Below, one piece after another: positions 25,329 to 34,553 of a DNA stretch of 64,000 nt (position 1 is its first letter; every line of letters starts with the position of its first letter). Below the pieces are notes generated by a model. The model saw only the letters and a program-made list of their open reading frames with translations. It had not been told where the DNA came from and ran no database searches. This DNA comes from Gammaproteobacteria bacterium. GTDB taxonomy: Bacteria; Pseudomonadota; Gammaproteobacteria; Xanthomonadales; Marinicellaceae. The position numbers and the translations under genes were made by a program. Location: positions 656,501 through 720,500 of the forward strand of contig JAWLAO010000001.1 in the NCBI GenBank assembly GCA_041395445.1, written 5' to 3'.

Positions 25329-27875
25329 ATGAATTCGGAAGATAAGGACAAAATAAATTCTTTGTTCAAGAAGGTCGTGACAATGGGTACGATTGATGCT
25401 TTTCAGTTTCTGAATTCTGTTGAAGATGACCCTGAAATCGTTGAGCAAGTCATCAAACTGCTTTCAGACTCTCAAACCCGAACCATTTTTCTGGAAGGTA
25501 ACCCAGAACTTGAAAACATCCTGCAACCCATTTCTCTGGAACGTGATTTAGTTGGTCAGTCTATTGGTAATATCGAACTCATTCAATTGCTTGGCAAAGG
25601 TGGAATGGGTGAAGTTTATCTGGGAGAGGATAAACAACTACAAAGAAAAGTGGCTGTCAAAACCATTCGGGGGATTTATCGCCCCAATGAAAATGCCAGA
25701 GACCGCTTTCGTCGCGAAGCCCTTATCCTTTCCAAACTCAACCATGAGAATATCTGTAAAATCTACAATATCATCGAAATTGATGATATCGACTTTTTGA
25801 TTTTGGAATTTGTTGACGGCATCACGCTGGATAAATATCCGCTTTACAAACTCTCTTACGCTGAGAAACTCAAATTAGCCAAATCTTTACTGAATGGTTT
25901 GTTAGTTGCCCACAATGAAGATATTGTTCATCGCGACATCAAGCCTGATAACATCATCATTGCTAATGATAGAAATATTAAGATTCTGGATTTTGGAATT
26001 TCAGCTTCTCTCAAACAACCAAACATTCAGAAAAGCACCGACACTCATCCGACTTTACCGATTTCAAAAACCGCAGCCGGTTCCATTGTAGGCACATTGG
26101 GTTACATGTCACCGGAACAAGCGACACTAGAGGAAATCAGTACAGCTTCAGATATTTATTCCCTTGGAATTATCTTTCAGGATATTTTTTCATCTCAACC
26201 GGCTCACTCATCGAATTTATCCAGTGAGCAATTGTTGAAACGAGCCCAAAAAGGTGAAACTGATGATGTTCAAAATGTCCCTGCTGATTTAACTCAGCTC
26301 ATCAACCGCATGAAAGCCCGGAAACCGGCGTCCCGGCCAACAGCTTTTGATGCCATTGAAAAACTCGATAAAATCATCACCAAGCCCAAACGCCGCATCA
26401 AGCAATTTGGTATTGCGGCTTTATTATTGTTATCAGTTCTGGCATTCAGCAAATACACCTATGATTTGAAGCAACAAAAGCAGGAAGCGGAATCTGCTCG
26501 TAATATTGCCGAACAAGCTCGTCTTGAAGCAGAAACTGCCAAGGATGAAGCCGAACAAGTGACTGCTTTTTTGGAGAGTTTCTTCACCGCATCTGACCCA
26601 TACAACCAACAAGGAAAGGAAATCACTGCATCGGAAATTCTTGAAGATGGTGCCAAGCGAGTTGATGAGGAACTCAAAGACAAACCTCAAATTCTGGTAC
26701 GAATGAAATCAATAATTGGTAATGTTTATCGCAAACAGGGCAAATATGATGAAGCTCGTAACCAACTTGAGCAAAACTTAAATATTTTTGAAGATAAAAA
26801 ATATTCCAACACCGAGCAATATATTGACACATTAGGCGCGTTGGCCGAGGTTGAGTTTTTCGCTGAAAATTACAAAAGAATGGAAGAATTAACATCTAAG
26901 GCGATTGAATTAACAGAAAAAAATAATCTGACAGAAAAGCCTTTTTATCTGTCTCTGAAATTCAATCAGGCCGCAGCATTTGAAGAACAAGGCGAACATC
27001 AAAAAGCGATTGAAATGTTCGAGAACCTCTTAAAGATATATCTGCAAAATGAAGCAAAATACCGAATCGAACTTGTCACTGCATACAACTATATTGGGTT
27101 AATCAAAGCCAATGCCGGTGATAATGAATCAGCACAAAATGATTTGGAGAAAGCACTCACATATCTTGATGAAAACAATGATGAAGATATGGAGTATAAA
27201 ACCGTGTTGCATGCCAATCTCGCTACAATTTATAAAGATTTAGGAGAGTATCAAAAAGCCATTGATACAGGATTACAAATTGCCAGATATAGAGAGAAAA
27301 TCCTCGGTCTTGAGCATCCTTATACTGCAATTAGTTACGATCAGGTTTCCAGAGCCTACCGACTTTTCAAAGATTATGAAAACGCACAAAAATACAACCA
27401 AAAAGCGATTGATATTTATCTTTCAACAGATACCAAAAATGTAGATTATGCGACCGTCTTGGGGAATAAAGCTCTTATATTAAGTGCGGAATCGGCTAAT
27501 TACACTGAGGCAGAAAGTTTGTTTTTGGAAGCCATTCAAATACTTCAAGATAAACTCAAAACTGAGGATAACCGTCTCATTGCCAGTCAATATGTTTCAT
27601 TAGGAGAAAACTATCTGAACCAAATGAAATATAACAAAGCAATGGAAGCTACTGAGAAAGCCATTTCAATCTTTGACAAATTAAAGCGTCCGACAAAAAA
27701 TCATGTCACTCAAGCATGGTTCAACCTTGCTAAAATCTACGGCAAACTTAATCAAAAAAGCAAGGAATTGGAAACTTACCAAACTTTACTACAAAAATTA
27801 TTACAAGAAAGTTCTCGCGATGAGGAAGCAATAAAAGAGGTAACTGAAAAAATCAACTTTCTTTCAAAGGAGTAA
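25329..27875 (+). CDS. Membrane-anchored Ser/Thr protein kinase with TPR repeats
   Basis: An 848-residue Hanks-type kinase. The catalytic domain (about residues 75-345) is complete: P-loop LLGKGGMGEVYLG, VAVK lysine, HRDIKPDN catalytic loop, DFG, and GTLGYMSPEQA in the activation segment. A transmembrane helix follows (about 360-380, GIAALLLLSVLAF), then a coiled coil (about 383-415) and a TPR domain to the C-terminus. The kinase is cytoplasmic, and with one helix the TPRs would be periplasmic. ATG at 25329 is preferred to TTG at 25326. The stop codon directly abuts the comEC stop. Confidence 0.93.
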   Translation: MNSEDKDKINSLFKKVVTMGTIDAFQFLNSVEDDPEIVEQVIKLLSDSQTRTIFLEGNPELENILQPISLERDLVGQSIGNIELIQLLGKGGMGEVYLGEDKQLQRKVAVKTIRGIYRPNENARDRFRREALILSKLNHENICKIYNIIEIDDIDFLILEFVDGITLDKYPLYKLSYAEKLKLAKSLLNGLLVAHNEDIVHRDIKPDNIIIANDRNIKILDFGISASLKQPNIQKSTDTHPTLPISKTAAGSIVGTLGYMSPEQATLEEISTASDIYSLGIIFQDIFSSQPAHSSNLSSEQLLKRAQKGETDDVQNVPADLTQLINRMKARKPASRPTAFDAIEKLDKIITKPKRRIKQFGIAALLLLSVLAFSKYTYDLKQQKQEAESARNIAEQARLEAETAKDEAEQVTAFLESFFTASDPYNQQGKEITASEILEDGAKRVDEELKDKPQILVRMKSIIGNVYRKQGKYDEARNQLEQNLNIFEDKKYSNTEQYIDTLGALAEVEFFAENYKRMEELTSKAIELTEKNNLTEKPFYLSLKFNQAAAFEEQGEHQKAIEMFENLLKIYLQNEAKYRIELVTAYNYIGLIKANAGDNESAQNDLEKALTYLDENNDEDMEYKTVLHANLATIYKDLGEYQKAIDTGLQIARYREKILGLEHPYTAISYDQVSRAYRLFKDYENAQKYNQKAIDIYLSTDTKNVDYATVLGNKALILSAESANYTEAESLFLEAIQILQDKLKTEDNRLIASQYVSLGENYLNQMKYNKAMEATEKAISIFDKLKRPTKNHVTQAWFNLAKIYGKLNQKSKELETYQTLLQKLLQESSRDEEAIKEVTEKINFLSKE

Positions 27876-30149
27876 TCACAAATCCCAAATATTTCTTTTT
27901 TTGTCTCTATAAGACTCGATTGAAGTTCCTTCACTTAAAAATTTAATCTCAATCATTCCTTTTTCTTGTGTGTCGTAAAATTCGATACTTTTTTCAAGGT
28001 AAATTTGCTTAATTTGAGGATGAGGGTGATTAAACTGATTCATGAAACCGGAGGAGTTAATTGCAAATTTCGGATTGACTGCTTGAATGAACTCCAAACC
28101 AGAAGAGGTGCGGCTTCCATGATGCGGGACAATTAAAACATCGCTTGCAATTGCTGTTTCAAGGTGATGAGTTAACCGATATTCGACAGGTTCTTCAATA
28201 TCTGCTGTAAGTAAAACCGAGCCATATTCAGACTGAATGTGAATCACACAAGACGAGTTGTTTCCAAAATAAGGATTGATCTCAAACGGGCTTAGAATGG
28301 TAAAAATGATATTGTTCCATTTCCAGTTTCCTCCTGATTGACACAGTTTATGGTTTCCATCAACTGACAATGTTTCAGCTTTCGGAAACACTTTTAAAAT
28401 ATCCTCAACACCTCCGGCATGGTCATTATCGAGGTGAGAAAGAATGATTTTATCAATCTTATTAACTCTGGAAAAATTCATAAACGGAATCACGACTGCA
28501 TTAGCCATCGAAAAGCCGGACTCATACTTTGCACCGGTATCATAAAGCAAAACTTTATCTTTAGTTCGAACAACAATCGACAATCCTTGCCCAACATCCA
28601 AAACATTAACGGTGAACTCATTATCTTCAATACTATTTTCAGGTTTGATAAAAACTGGTAATAGCAAAAATAAGCCAAACCAACGCCAGCGAAGGACTGA
28701 AGAAGAAATGAGCAATATTGAAAAGACTAATGCACCTATTATGACAAAGAAGCCATTGTTTGTTGCTGAGACCACCAGATAATCAAAATCTTTAAAAATC
28801 TCTAAGATGCCTAAGAAAATTTCAGAAATAAATTCTGTTAGCGAAAATGCAAATTCTCCAAGTTCCGAAGAAACTGGAGTAATCAGCAATGAAAACATGA
28901 TTGTTGGAATTAATAGCAAAGAAACTAAAGGCAAAATAATTAAATTGATAATCGGTGTTAATAGATTGATTTGATTAAAAATAATCAACATCAAAGGTAT
29001 TAATCCAATTAGAATCAGTAATTGTGCTTTGGTAAAACTCATCAGTTTCGAGCGATGGGGCATCCGGCCGGTAAAAACATAAATCAAGATAGCAACAGCG
29101 GTAAAAGAAAACCAGAACCCAACATCCAGAACACTGAATGGATCAAACAACAAAACTAGTATCAACGCAATTGACAAAGTGTTCCATCGTGATATATTTC
29201 GTTTAATGATGGGTGAGATTGAGAACACACAAACCATAATCAACGCTCTGAGCGTAGGAATGGAAACTCCCGCAAGCATGGTATAAATCAAAGCCAACAA
29301 AATGGCAAATACCGCTTCAAATTTAAAACGATTGATGCGTTCGCTTGGAAATATCGCAAAAAACAATCTGCCGATGAAAGTTCCTAACAATGCAACCAAA
29401 CCGATATGCAGACCGGATATAGCAATGATATGAGCTGTTCCCGTTTGTTGAAACATTTGTGAATCTTCAAAATCGATCAGACTGCGGTCACCGATGGTTA
29501 AAGCTCTGACTAAACCCTCAACTCTGAGGTTACTGATGTTTTCTGAAATCAAATCAGCAATATTGGATCTAGCACGATTGATATGATTTATAAATCGGAG
29601 TGATTTTTCTTCAAGCAACTCTCCTTCTTTGACAGTCGCTGTTGCATCATAGCCTTGTCGAAACAACCATTTTGCATAATCAAATGATCCGGGATTTTTA
29701 AAACCGTGTATGGGTTTGGGTTTGACTTCAAGAACCCAGCTTTGCCCGGCTTTCAATATTGTTTCATTGTTATACCAGCTCACCAGAATTTTTCGTAATG
29801 GGAACTCGGGCTTTGAACTTTCGACAGCAAAGGCAAACTTCTGCCGGATTCCCAAACGTCCCATATTGGTTTCAACAGGCAAATCGACAATCGTTCCAAC
29901 AACTTCAATCGTATCAAGGGATGTGTCTTGATATTGGTGTTTTTTTGCAATGATTGCAGAATAGTTTGCAAGGATACTTCCAAGAATTAATCCAGAAAGA
30001 AGAAATTTTATCGGTTGTGAAAGTTTTTTCCGGAGAAGAAAAACAGCACACAAACCAATGAGACAGAATATCAATACATTGTAATTGGCATGCTCTATCC
30101 AGAGCAACTGACTCATTGCTAACAAAAAACTGCCGGAGAAAATTATCAT
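27876..30149 (-). CDS. comEC: ComEC/Rec2-family DNA uptake channel
   Basis: Inner-membrane channel for transforming DNA. The 757 residues contain an N-terminal DUF4131/OB-like region, the polytopic competence domain (GTAHIIAISGLHIGLVALLG near residue 230, the family signature) and a C-terminal MBL-fold domain (VLDVGQGLSIVVRTKDKVLLYDTG, LSHLDNDHAGG, VPHHGSRTSS). The three-domain layout is complete, which suggests the organism is or was naturally competent, in keeping with the pilus genes nearby. It precedes nothing and follows lolD by 24 bases. Confidence 0.95.
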   Translation of the reverse strand: MIIFSGSFLLAMSQLLWIEHANYNVLIFCLIGLCAVFLLRKKLSQPIKFLLSGLILGSILANYSAIIAKKHQYQDTSLDTIEVVGTIVDLPVETNMGRLGIRQKFAFAVESSKPEFPLRKILVSWYNNETILKAGQSWVLEVKPKPIHGFKNPGSFDYAKWLFRQGYDATATVKEGELLEEKSLRFINHINRARSNIADLISENISNLRVEGLVRALTIGDRSLIDFEDSQMFQQTGTAHIIAISGLHIGLVALLGTFIGRLFFAIFPSERINRFKFEAVFAILLALIYTMLAGVSIPTLRALIMVCVFSISPIIKRNISRWNTLSIALILVLLFDPFSVLDVGFWFSFTAVAILIYVFTGRMPHRSKLMSFTKAQLLILIGLIPLMLIIFNQINLLTPIINLIILPLVSLLLIPTIMFSLLITPVSSELGEFAFSLTEFISEIFLGILEIFKDFDYLVVSATNNGFFVIIGALVFSILLISSSVLRWRWFGLFLLLPVFIKPENSIEDNEFTVNVLDVGQGLSIVVRTKDKVLLYDTGAKYESGFSMANAVVIPFMNFSRVNKIDKIILSHLDNDHAGGVEDILKVFPKAETLSVDGNHKLCQSGGNWKWNNIIFTILSPFEINPYFGNNSSCVIHIQSEYGSVLLTADIEEPVEYRLTHHLETAIASDVLIVPHHGSRTSSGLEFIQAVNPKFAINSSGFMNQFNHPHPQIKQIYLEKSIEFYDTQEKGMIEIKFLSEGTSIESYRDKKRNIWDL

Positions 30150-30173
30150 GACAATTCCTTTGCCTCAATTCAA

Positions 30174-30860
30174 CTATTGTCGAACCAAATGACCTCCGCT
30201 GAGTTCATAGATTTTGTTCATCTTTGATGCCAAATGTTTATCGTGAGTGACAATAATCATACCATTATTCTGCTGTTTGTTTAGTTCCAGCATCAATTCC
30301 ATAACTTCCGAAGCAGTGGTTTCATCAAGATTGCCCGTTGGTTCATCTGCTAACAGACAAGCCGGATTGGTGACTAAAGCCCGAGCAATGGCTGCTCTTT
30401 GTCGTTCTCCTCCTGAGAGTTGCGCCGGACGATGAGTTAACCTGTCCTGCAAACCGACTTTGCTGAGCAATTGTTCTGCTTTAATACTTGCAGACTTTTT
30501 ACTTTCTTTAGCAATAAGTAAAGGCATCATTACATTTTCCAAAGCGGAAAACTCAGGAAGTAAATGATGAAACTGATAAACAAACCCTAAATATTGATTA
30601 CGCAACAAACCTCGTTTCTTGCTGTTTTGTTTTGAAAAATCATTCCCTTTGAGAATCACACTACCCGAAGTTGGATTATCCAGTCCACCGAGCAATTGGA
30701 GTAACGTGCTTTTACCGGCTCCGGAGGCACCCATAATCGCTACGCTTTCGCCATGTTCAATTTGAAAATCGATGCCATTAAGAACCGGAATTTCAGTATC
30801 ACCGTCTTTAAAAATTTGATGAACATTATGACATTGTAAAATAATTCCTGAGTTATTCAT
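30174..30860 (-). CDS. lolD: LolD, ATP-binding subunit of the lipoprotein release complex
   Basis: ATPase of LolCDE, which extracts outer-membrane lipoproteins from the inner membrane and hands them to LolA. Walker A MGASGAGKSTLLQLLGGLD, the Q-loop YQFHHLLPEFSALENVMMPL (with the FHHLLPEF stretch typical of LolD), the signature LSGGERQRAAIARAL and Walker B CLLADEPTGNLD are present. The 228-residue length is typical. It overlaps the permease gene by 8 bases. Confidence 0.96.
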   Translation of the reverse strand: MNNSGIILQCHNVHQIFKDGDTEIPVLNGIDFQIEHGESVAIMGASGAGKSTLLQLLGGLDNPTSGSVILKGNDFSKQNSKKRGLLRNQYLGFVYQFHHLLPEFSALENVMMPLLIAKESKKSASIKAEQLLSKVGLQDRLTHRPAQLSGGERQRAAIARALVTNPACLLADEPTGNLDETTASEVMELMLELNKQQNNGMIIVTHDKHLASKMNKIYELSGGHLVRQ

Positions 30861-32094
30861 ATCTCAATGCCTCTGCAGGTTGAATTCGACTGGCTCTCCA
30901 TGCCGGATAAATCGTCGCTAAAATTGTTAATGTAAAAGCAATCACAACAATAGATATGACATCAGAACTCTGAACATCTGCGGTTATATCACTGATGTAA
31001 TACACATCCGAAGACATAAAATCCACTTCAAAAAAGCCTTCCAGCCATGAAATTATCGAGCTGACATTGAATGAAATCAAAAGCCCAAGTGCAGTTCCTA
31101 TAATCGTACCAATAGCTCCTATCACCACGCCCGCAATAATAAATATTCGGGTTACCTGCGAACCTGACATTCCCAATGTTCGTAAAATAGCAATGTCGCT
31201 GTTTTTTTCTGTCACCAGCATCACCATCGTAGATAAAATATTGAACGCCGCTACAGCAATTATCATCGAAAGAATAATAAACATCACAACCCTTTCCTGC
31301 TGAGTGGCTTTATAGAAATTCGCATTTTCCTGAGTCCAGTCTCTGACTCGCAAAAAACCACCGAGTTTTTCTTCAATCTCATAGGCTATTTTTGGTGCTT
31401 TCATCAAATCAGTTGTTTTAATGCGGATTCCTTCAATACCTCCATCTGTTTTTTCCAGATTTTGAGCATCATTCAAATGAATTAAAGCCAATTTTGCATC
31501 ATATTCATAAGCACCCATTTCAAAAATTCCGACAACGGTAAATCTTTTCAATCGGGGCAAAACACCAACTGCCGTGGTTTTAAACTGAGGAATGTAAACA
31601 ACTACTTTTTCTCCAGGACCTGTGCCCAATTGTGCTGCTAAATCCACGCCTAAGATGATATTGTATTCACCGGCAACCAAATCGTCCATTGAACCATATT
31701 TCATCTTTTCGGCTAACTGAGTGACATTTTTTTCATATTCAGGAGAAACGCCTTGCACCAATGCTCCGGTAGTTCGATATCCCTGAACCATTGCCTCTGA
31801 GGCAACGTAAGGTGCAGCACTGACAACTCCGAGATTTTCTTCTGCGATTTGAATCGCACTTTCCCAGTCTTGAATATAATCATGTCCGTATGCAGAAATC
31901 GTCGCATGTGCCACAGAGCCAAGCATTCTTTCCTTGAGTTCCTTATCAAAGCCGTTCATAACAGAAATTACAACAATCACTGTCATGACACCAATGGCTA
32001 TGCCTGCCATTGAGATGAGCGATATAAATGAAATGAAGTGATTCTTCCTCTTCGCCCGAGTGTACCTCAAGCCGATAAACAATGGTAAGTTCAT
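30853..32094 (-). CDS. lolC: LolC/LolE-family lipoprotein-releasing permease
   Basis: A 413-residue ABC permease of the LolC/LolE family. It has an N-terminal helix with FIGLRYTRAKRKNHFISFISLISMAGIAIGV (the family signature), a periplasmic MacB-like domain and three C-terminal helices (FIILSMIIAVAAFNILSTMVM, AGVVIGAIGTIIGTALGLLI, VIAFTLTILATIYPAWRAS). Only one permease gene accompanies lolD, so the complex may be built as a homodimer (LolF-type) or a second permease lies elsewhere. Confidence 0.93.
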   Translation of the reverse strand: MNLPLFIGLRYTRAKRKNHFISFISLISMAGIAIGVMTVIVVISVMNGFDKELKERMLGSVAHATISAYGHDYIQDWESAIQIAEENLGVVSAAPYVASEAMVQGYRTTGALVQGVSPEYEKNVTQLAEKMKYGSMDDLVAGEYNIILGVDLAAQLGTGPGEKVVVYIPQFKTTAVGVLPRLKRFTVVGIFEMGAYEYDAKLALIHLNDAQNLEKTDGGIEGIRIKTTDLMKAPKIAYEIEEKLGGFLRVRDWTQENANFYKATQQERVVMFIILSMIIAVAAFNILSTMVMLVTEKNSDIAILRTLGMSGSQVTRIFIIAGVVIGAIGTIIGTALGLLISFNVSSIISWLEGFFEVDFMSSDVYYISDITADVQSSDVISIVVIAFTLTILATIYPAWRASRIQPAEALRYE

Positions 32095-32146
32095 TAAATG
32101 ATGTTATTCCTTAAAAGTATTAAGCTCTGACAATTATTATTTAATC

Positions 32147-32158
32147 TAATTCGAATTA
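32147..32158 (+). promoter_or_regulatory. 12-bp palindrome between lolC and the cytochrome gene
   Basis: TAATTCGAATTA is a perfect 12-bp palindrome in the 82-base divergent gap between lolC and the octaheme cytochrome gene, 18 bases before the cytochrome ATG. It may be an operator for either gene; nothing else identifies the regulator. Confidence 0.35.
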
Positions 32159-32176
32159 TATTTTATAATCAGATTC

Positions 32177-34075
32177 ATGAGTAAAAAGATTCTACCATAT
32201 CTTATCCTTTTTCTAATTGTCATCGGCTTTGCTTTTTCCTATTTTTATGCAAAAAAATCAGTTGCTATTCAAGCTGACTTTCACGCGACACAATACACAG
32301 GCGCACAATCTTGCAAGGATTGCCATGAGAACAAGTTCGATTCCTGGAGAAAAACCTATCACAGCACGATGACTCAGGAAGCCAATCATGAATCTGTCGT
32401 AGGTCATTTTGATGGCAAAAAATACACTTACTGGGGAATTACGGTTCAACCTTTTAAGAAAAATGGCAAATACTACTTTTCCTATTATGACCCGCAAACC
32501 AACCAACTCTTGAACACTCTTGAAATCAAAAGAACTGTTGGCTCAAGACGCTATCAACAATATTTGGCTCAAACTGATAATACTGAAGGAAATTATTACC
32601 GTTTAGAACTTTTATGGCATATTGGCGATCAGCGTTGGGTTCATTTGAATGGAGCATTTCTTGGTAGTGACCACCAACGTTTTGATAATCATACAGCTTT
32701 ATGGAATCAAAATTGTATCTTTTGCCATAACACCGGCATTCAACCTAACATGTTGAACTATGATGAAATTTTACAAAACAGTAAACAAGGGCAAGCGCTA
32801 AATCTTAAAGTCAATTCAAGATTTCAATCTCATGTCAGTGATTTAGGAATTGGTTGTGAATCCTGTCACGCAAATGGTGAAGAACACGTCAGGTTAAGCC
32901 AAAATCCAATACGAAAATATTATCTCCACTTTAGTGATGATAGTGATTTAAGCATTGTCCATCCCGACAAAGTTTCTGCTCAGAAATCCATGGATATTTG
33001 CGGACAATGTCATGGCCAAAGAACACCCAAGACTTTCGACATGGCAAAAACATGGATGGAAACCGGGCCAACTTATCGTCCGGGCGATAATTTACAAGAT
33101 CATGTCAATCCTGTTTGGCAAAGTTCAAAAATTAACAATGTTCAAAGTGATATTTTCAGTTTACGCTTCTGGAAAGATGGTACTCCTCGTTTATCAGCCT
33201 ATGAGTATCAAGGTTTATTGCAATCCAAATGTCACACAAAAGCCGATTTAACATGTAACGATTGTCATTCCATGCATGAGGGTAACCCTGAGGGAATGAT
33301 AAAAGATGAAAACCTTACGAACAAACCATGTCTGCAATGTCATCAAAATTACGCTCAGAATATTTCTGTACATACCAAACATAAAGAAAATTCTGATGGT
33401 AGTTTATGCTACAACTGTCACATGCCGAAAATTGTTTATGGTTTAATGGACTTTCACCGGAGTCATAAAATTGAATCTCCAAATCCTTCAAACGAGTTCG
33501 CCTTAGATAAACCCAACGCTTGTGCTGCTTGTCACGTTGATAAAACGGATACTTGGATTACAGATAAACAACAAGAGTTATGGCAAAATAGTGAGGTTAC
33601 AGATTTCTCACACAACAACATTATTCAGACAATTTATAAACTTCATTCCGGCGATCCGGCTGAACGAGGAATTGCAGCAAAGAACATGAGTTATCAATCT
33701 GAAATTTTACAGGTGAATAAGAAGTATTTTTTGATTCCGCATCTGTTGTTTGCAATGGAAGACAGTTATCCGGCAATCCGACGTTTTTCTCATCAAACAT
33801 TGATGTCAATCGTTTCACAATTAGCTGTTGAATCGCAGGAATTTTCGGATTTTTTAAATATTATTAAAGGCTTTGATTTTATTGAAAATAGTTCTAAACG
33901 AAGCGAATGGTCTGTTGACTATTGGAGTTATTACAACTCAATTGATAAAAGCCAGTGGCAATCTCCTCCTGAGGGAGCTTTGCTTGATAATGAGTATCAA
34001 CTTAAAATTGACGAAATCATTAAGTTGAGAGAACTGGCACTTGCACAAAACAAGCAGATTGATATTGGTGAATAA
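32177..34075 (+). CDS. Octaheme c-type cytochrome (cytochrome c554-like), membrane-anchored
   Basis: A 632-residue protein with an N-terminal hydrophobic anchor or signal (about residues 5-24) and eight CxxCH heme motifs: CKDCH (46), CIFCH (180), CESCH (227), CGQCH, CNDCH, CLQCH, CYNCH and CAACH. They lie in the first 450 residues or so; a helical HEAT-like tail follows. It resembles the multiheme c554/DmsE-type cytochromes that pass electrons in the periplasm. No oxidoreductase partner lies beside it, so the electron donor and acceptor are unknown. It is divergent from lolC and convergent with chpC. Confidence 0.9.
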   Translation: MSKKILPYLILFLIVIGFAFSYFYAKKSVAIQADFHATQYTGAQSCKDCHENKFDSWRKTYHSTMTQEANHESVVGHFDGKKYTYWGITVQPFKKNGKYYFSYYDPQTNQLLNTLEIKRTVGSRRYQQYLAQTDNTEGNYYRLELLWHIGDQRWVHLNGAFLGSDHQRFDNHTALWNQNCIFCHNTGIQPNMLNYDEILQNSKQGQALNLKVNSRFQSHVSDLGIGCESCHANGEEHVRLSQNPIRKYYLHFSDDSDLSIVHPDKVSAQKSMDICGQCHGQRTPKTFDMAKTWMETGPTYRPGDNLQDHVNPVWQSSKINNVQSDIFSLRFWKDGTPRLSAYEYQGLLQSKCHTKADLTCNDCHSMHEGNPEGMIKDENLTNKPCLQCHQNYAQNISVHTKHKENSDGSLCYNCHMPKIVYGLMDFHRSHKIESPNPSNEFALDKPNACAACHVDKTDTWITDKQQELWQNSEVTDFSHNNIIQTIYKLHSGDPAERGIAAKNMSYQSEILQVNKKYFLIPHLLFAMEDSYPAIRRFSHQTLMSIVSQLAVESQEFSDFLNIIKGFDFIENSSKRSEWSVDYWSYYNSIDKSQWQSPPEGALLDNEYQLKIDEIIKLRELALAQNKQIDIGE

Positions 34076-34095
34076 TTCTCTAACCGGTTTTTATT

Positions 34096-34551
34096 TTAGA
34101 TTGACTCAGCCAAAACATATTCGATGAATTTAATGTTCGGGATTTCTGACATTTCATCCTGAACAGTTACCATTGAAGCGATGGCATTGCTAATGTCCGA
34201 ATCGACTTCATGAACCTGTAAGTCACCTTGAGTAATCAGTTGCAGTCTTGGAACACCTTCCACAAGCAAAGCAAAATATGGAATTTTTTCATTGTCTCCA
34301 AGAGCTTTAACAACGACAACCCGTCCTGTTTTACTACGTTTTGCAGTACTACCACCAGTTGACAATGAGTTGTAACACAGAACCGGAACATCATACCCAC
34401 GCCAGTCAATTTTTCCTGACAACCAATCCGGAGCATTATCAATTGATTGCAAATCCGTATAAGTTACTACCTCTGCAATAATCGCATTCGGCAGTAAAAC
34501 TCTTTTTTCTGTAGTTACAGGAATCATAATTCCGCGGATTTCATTAGACAT
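34096..34551 (-). CDS. chpC: ChpC-like CheW-domain adaptor of the pilus chemosensory system
   Basis: A 151-residue single CheW-like domain (VLLPNAIIAEVVTYTDLQSI, GKIDWRGYDVPVLCYNSL) at the 3' end of the pil/chp operon, 2 bases after chpA. In Pseudomonas ChpC is an accessory CheW linking receptors to ChpA. No methylesterase gene (chpB) separates it from chpA here. Confidence 0.85.
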   Translation of the reverse strand: MSNEIRGIMIPVTTEKRVLLPNAIIAEVVTYTDLQSIDNAPDWLSGKIDWRGYDVPVLCYNSLSTGGSTAKRSKTGRVVVVKALGDNEKIPYFALLVEGVPRLQLITQGDLQVHEVDSDISNAIASMVTVQDEMSEIPNIKFIEYVLAESI

Positions 34552-34553
34552 GA

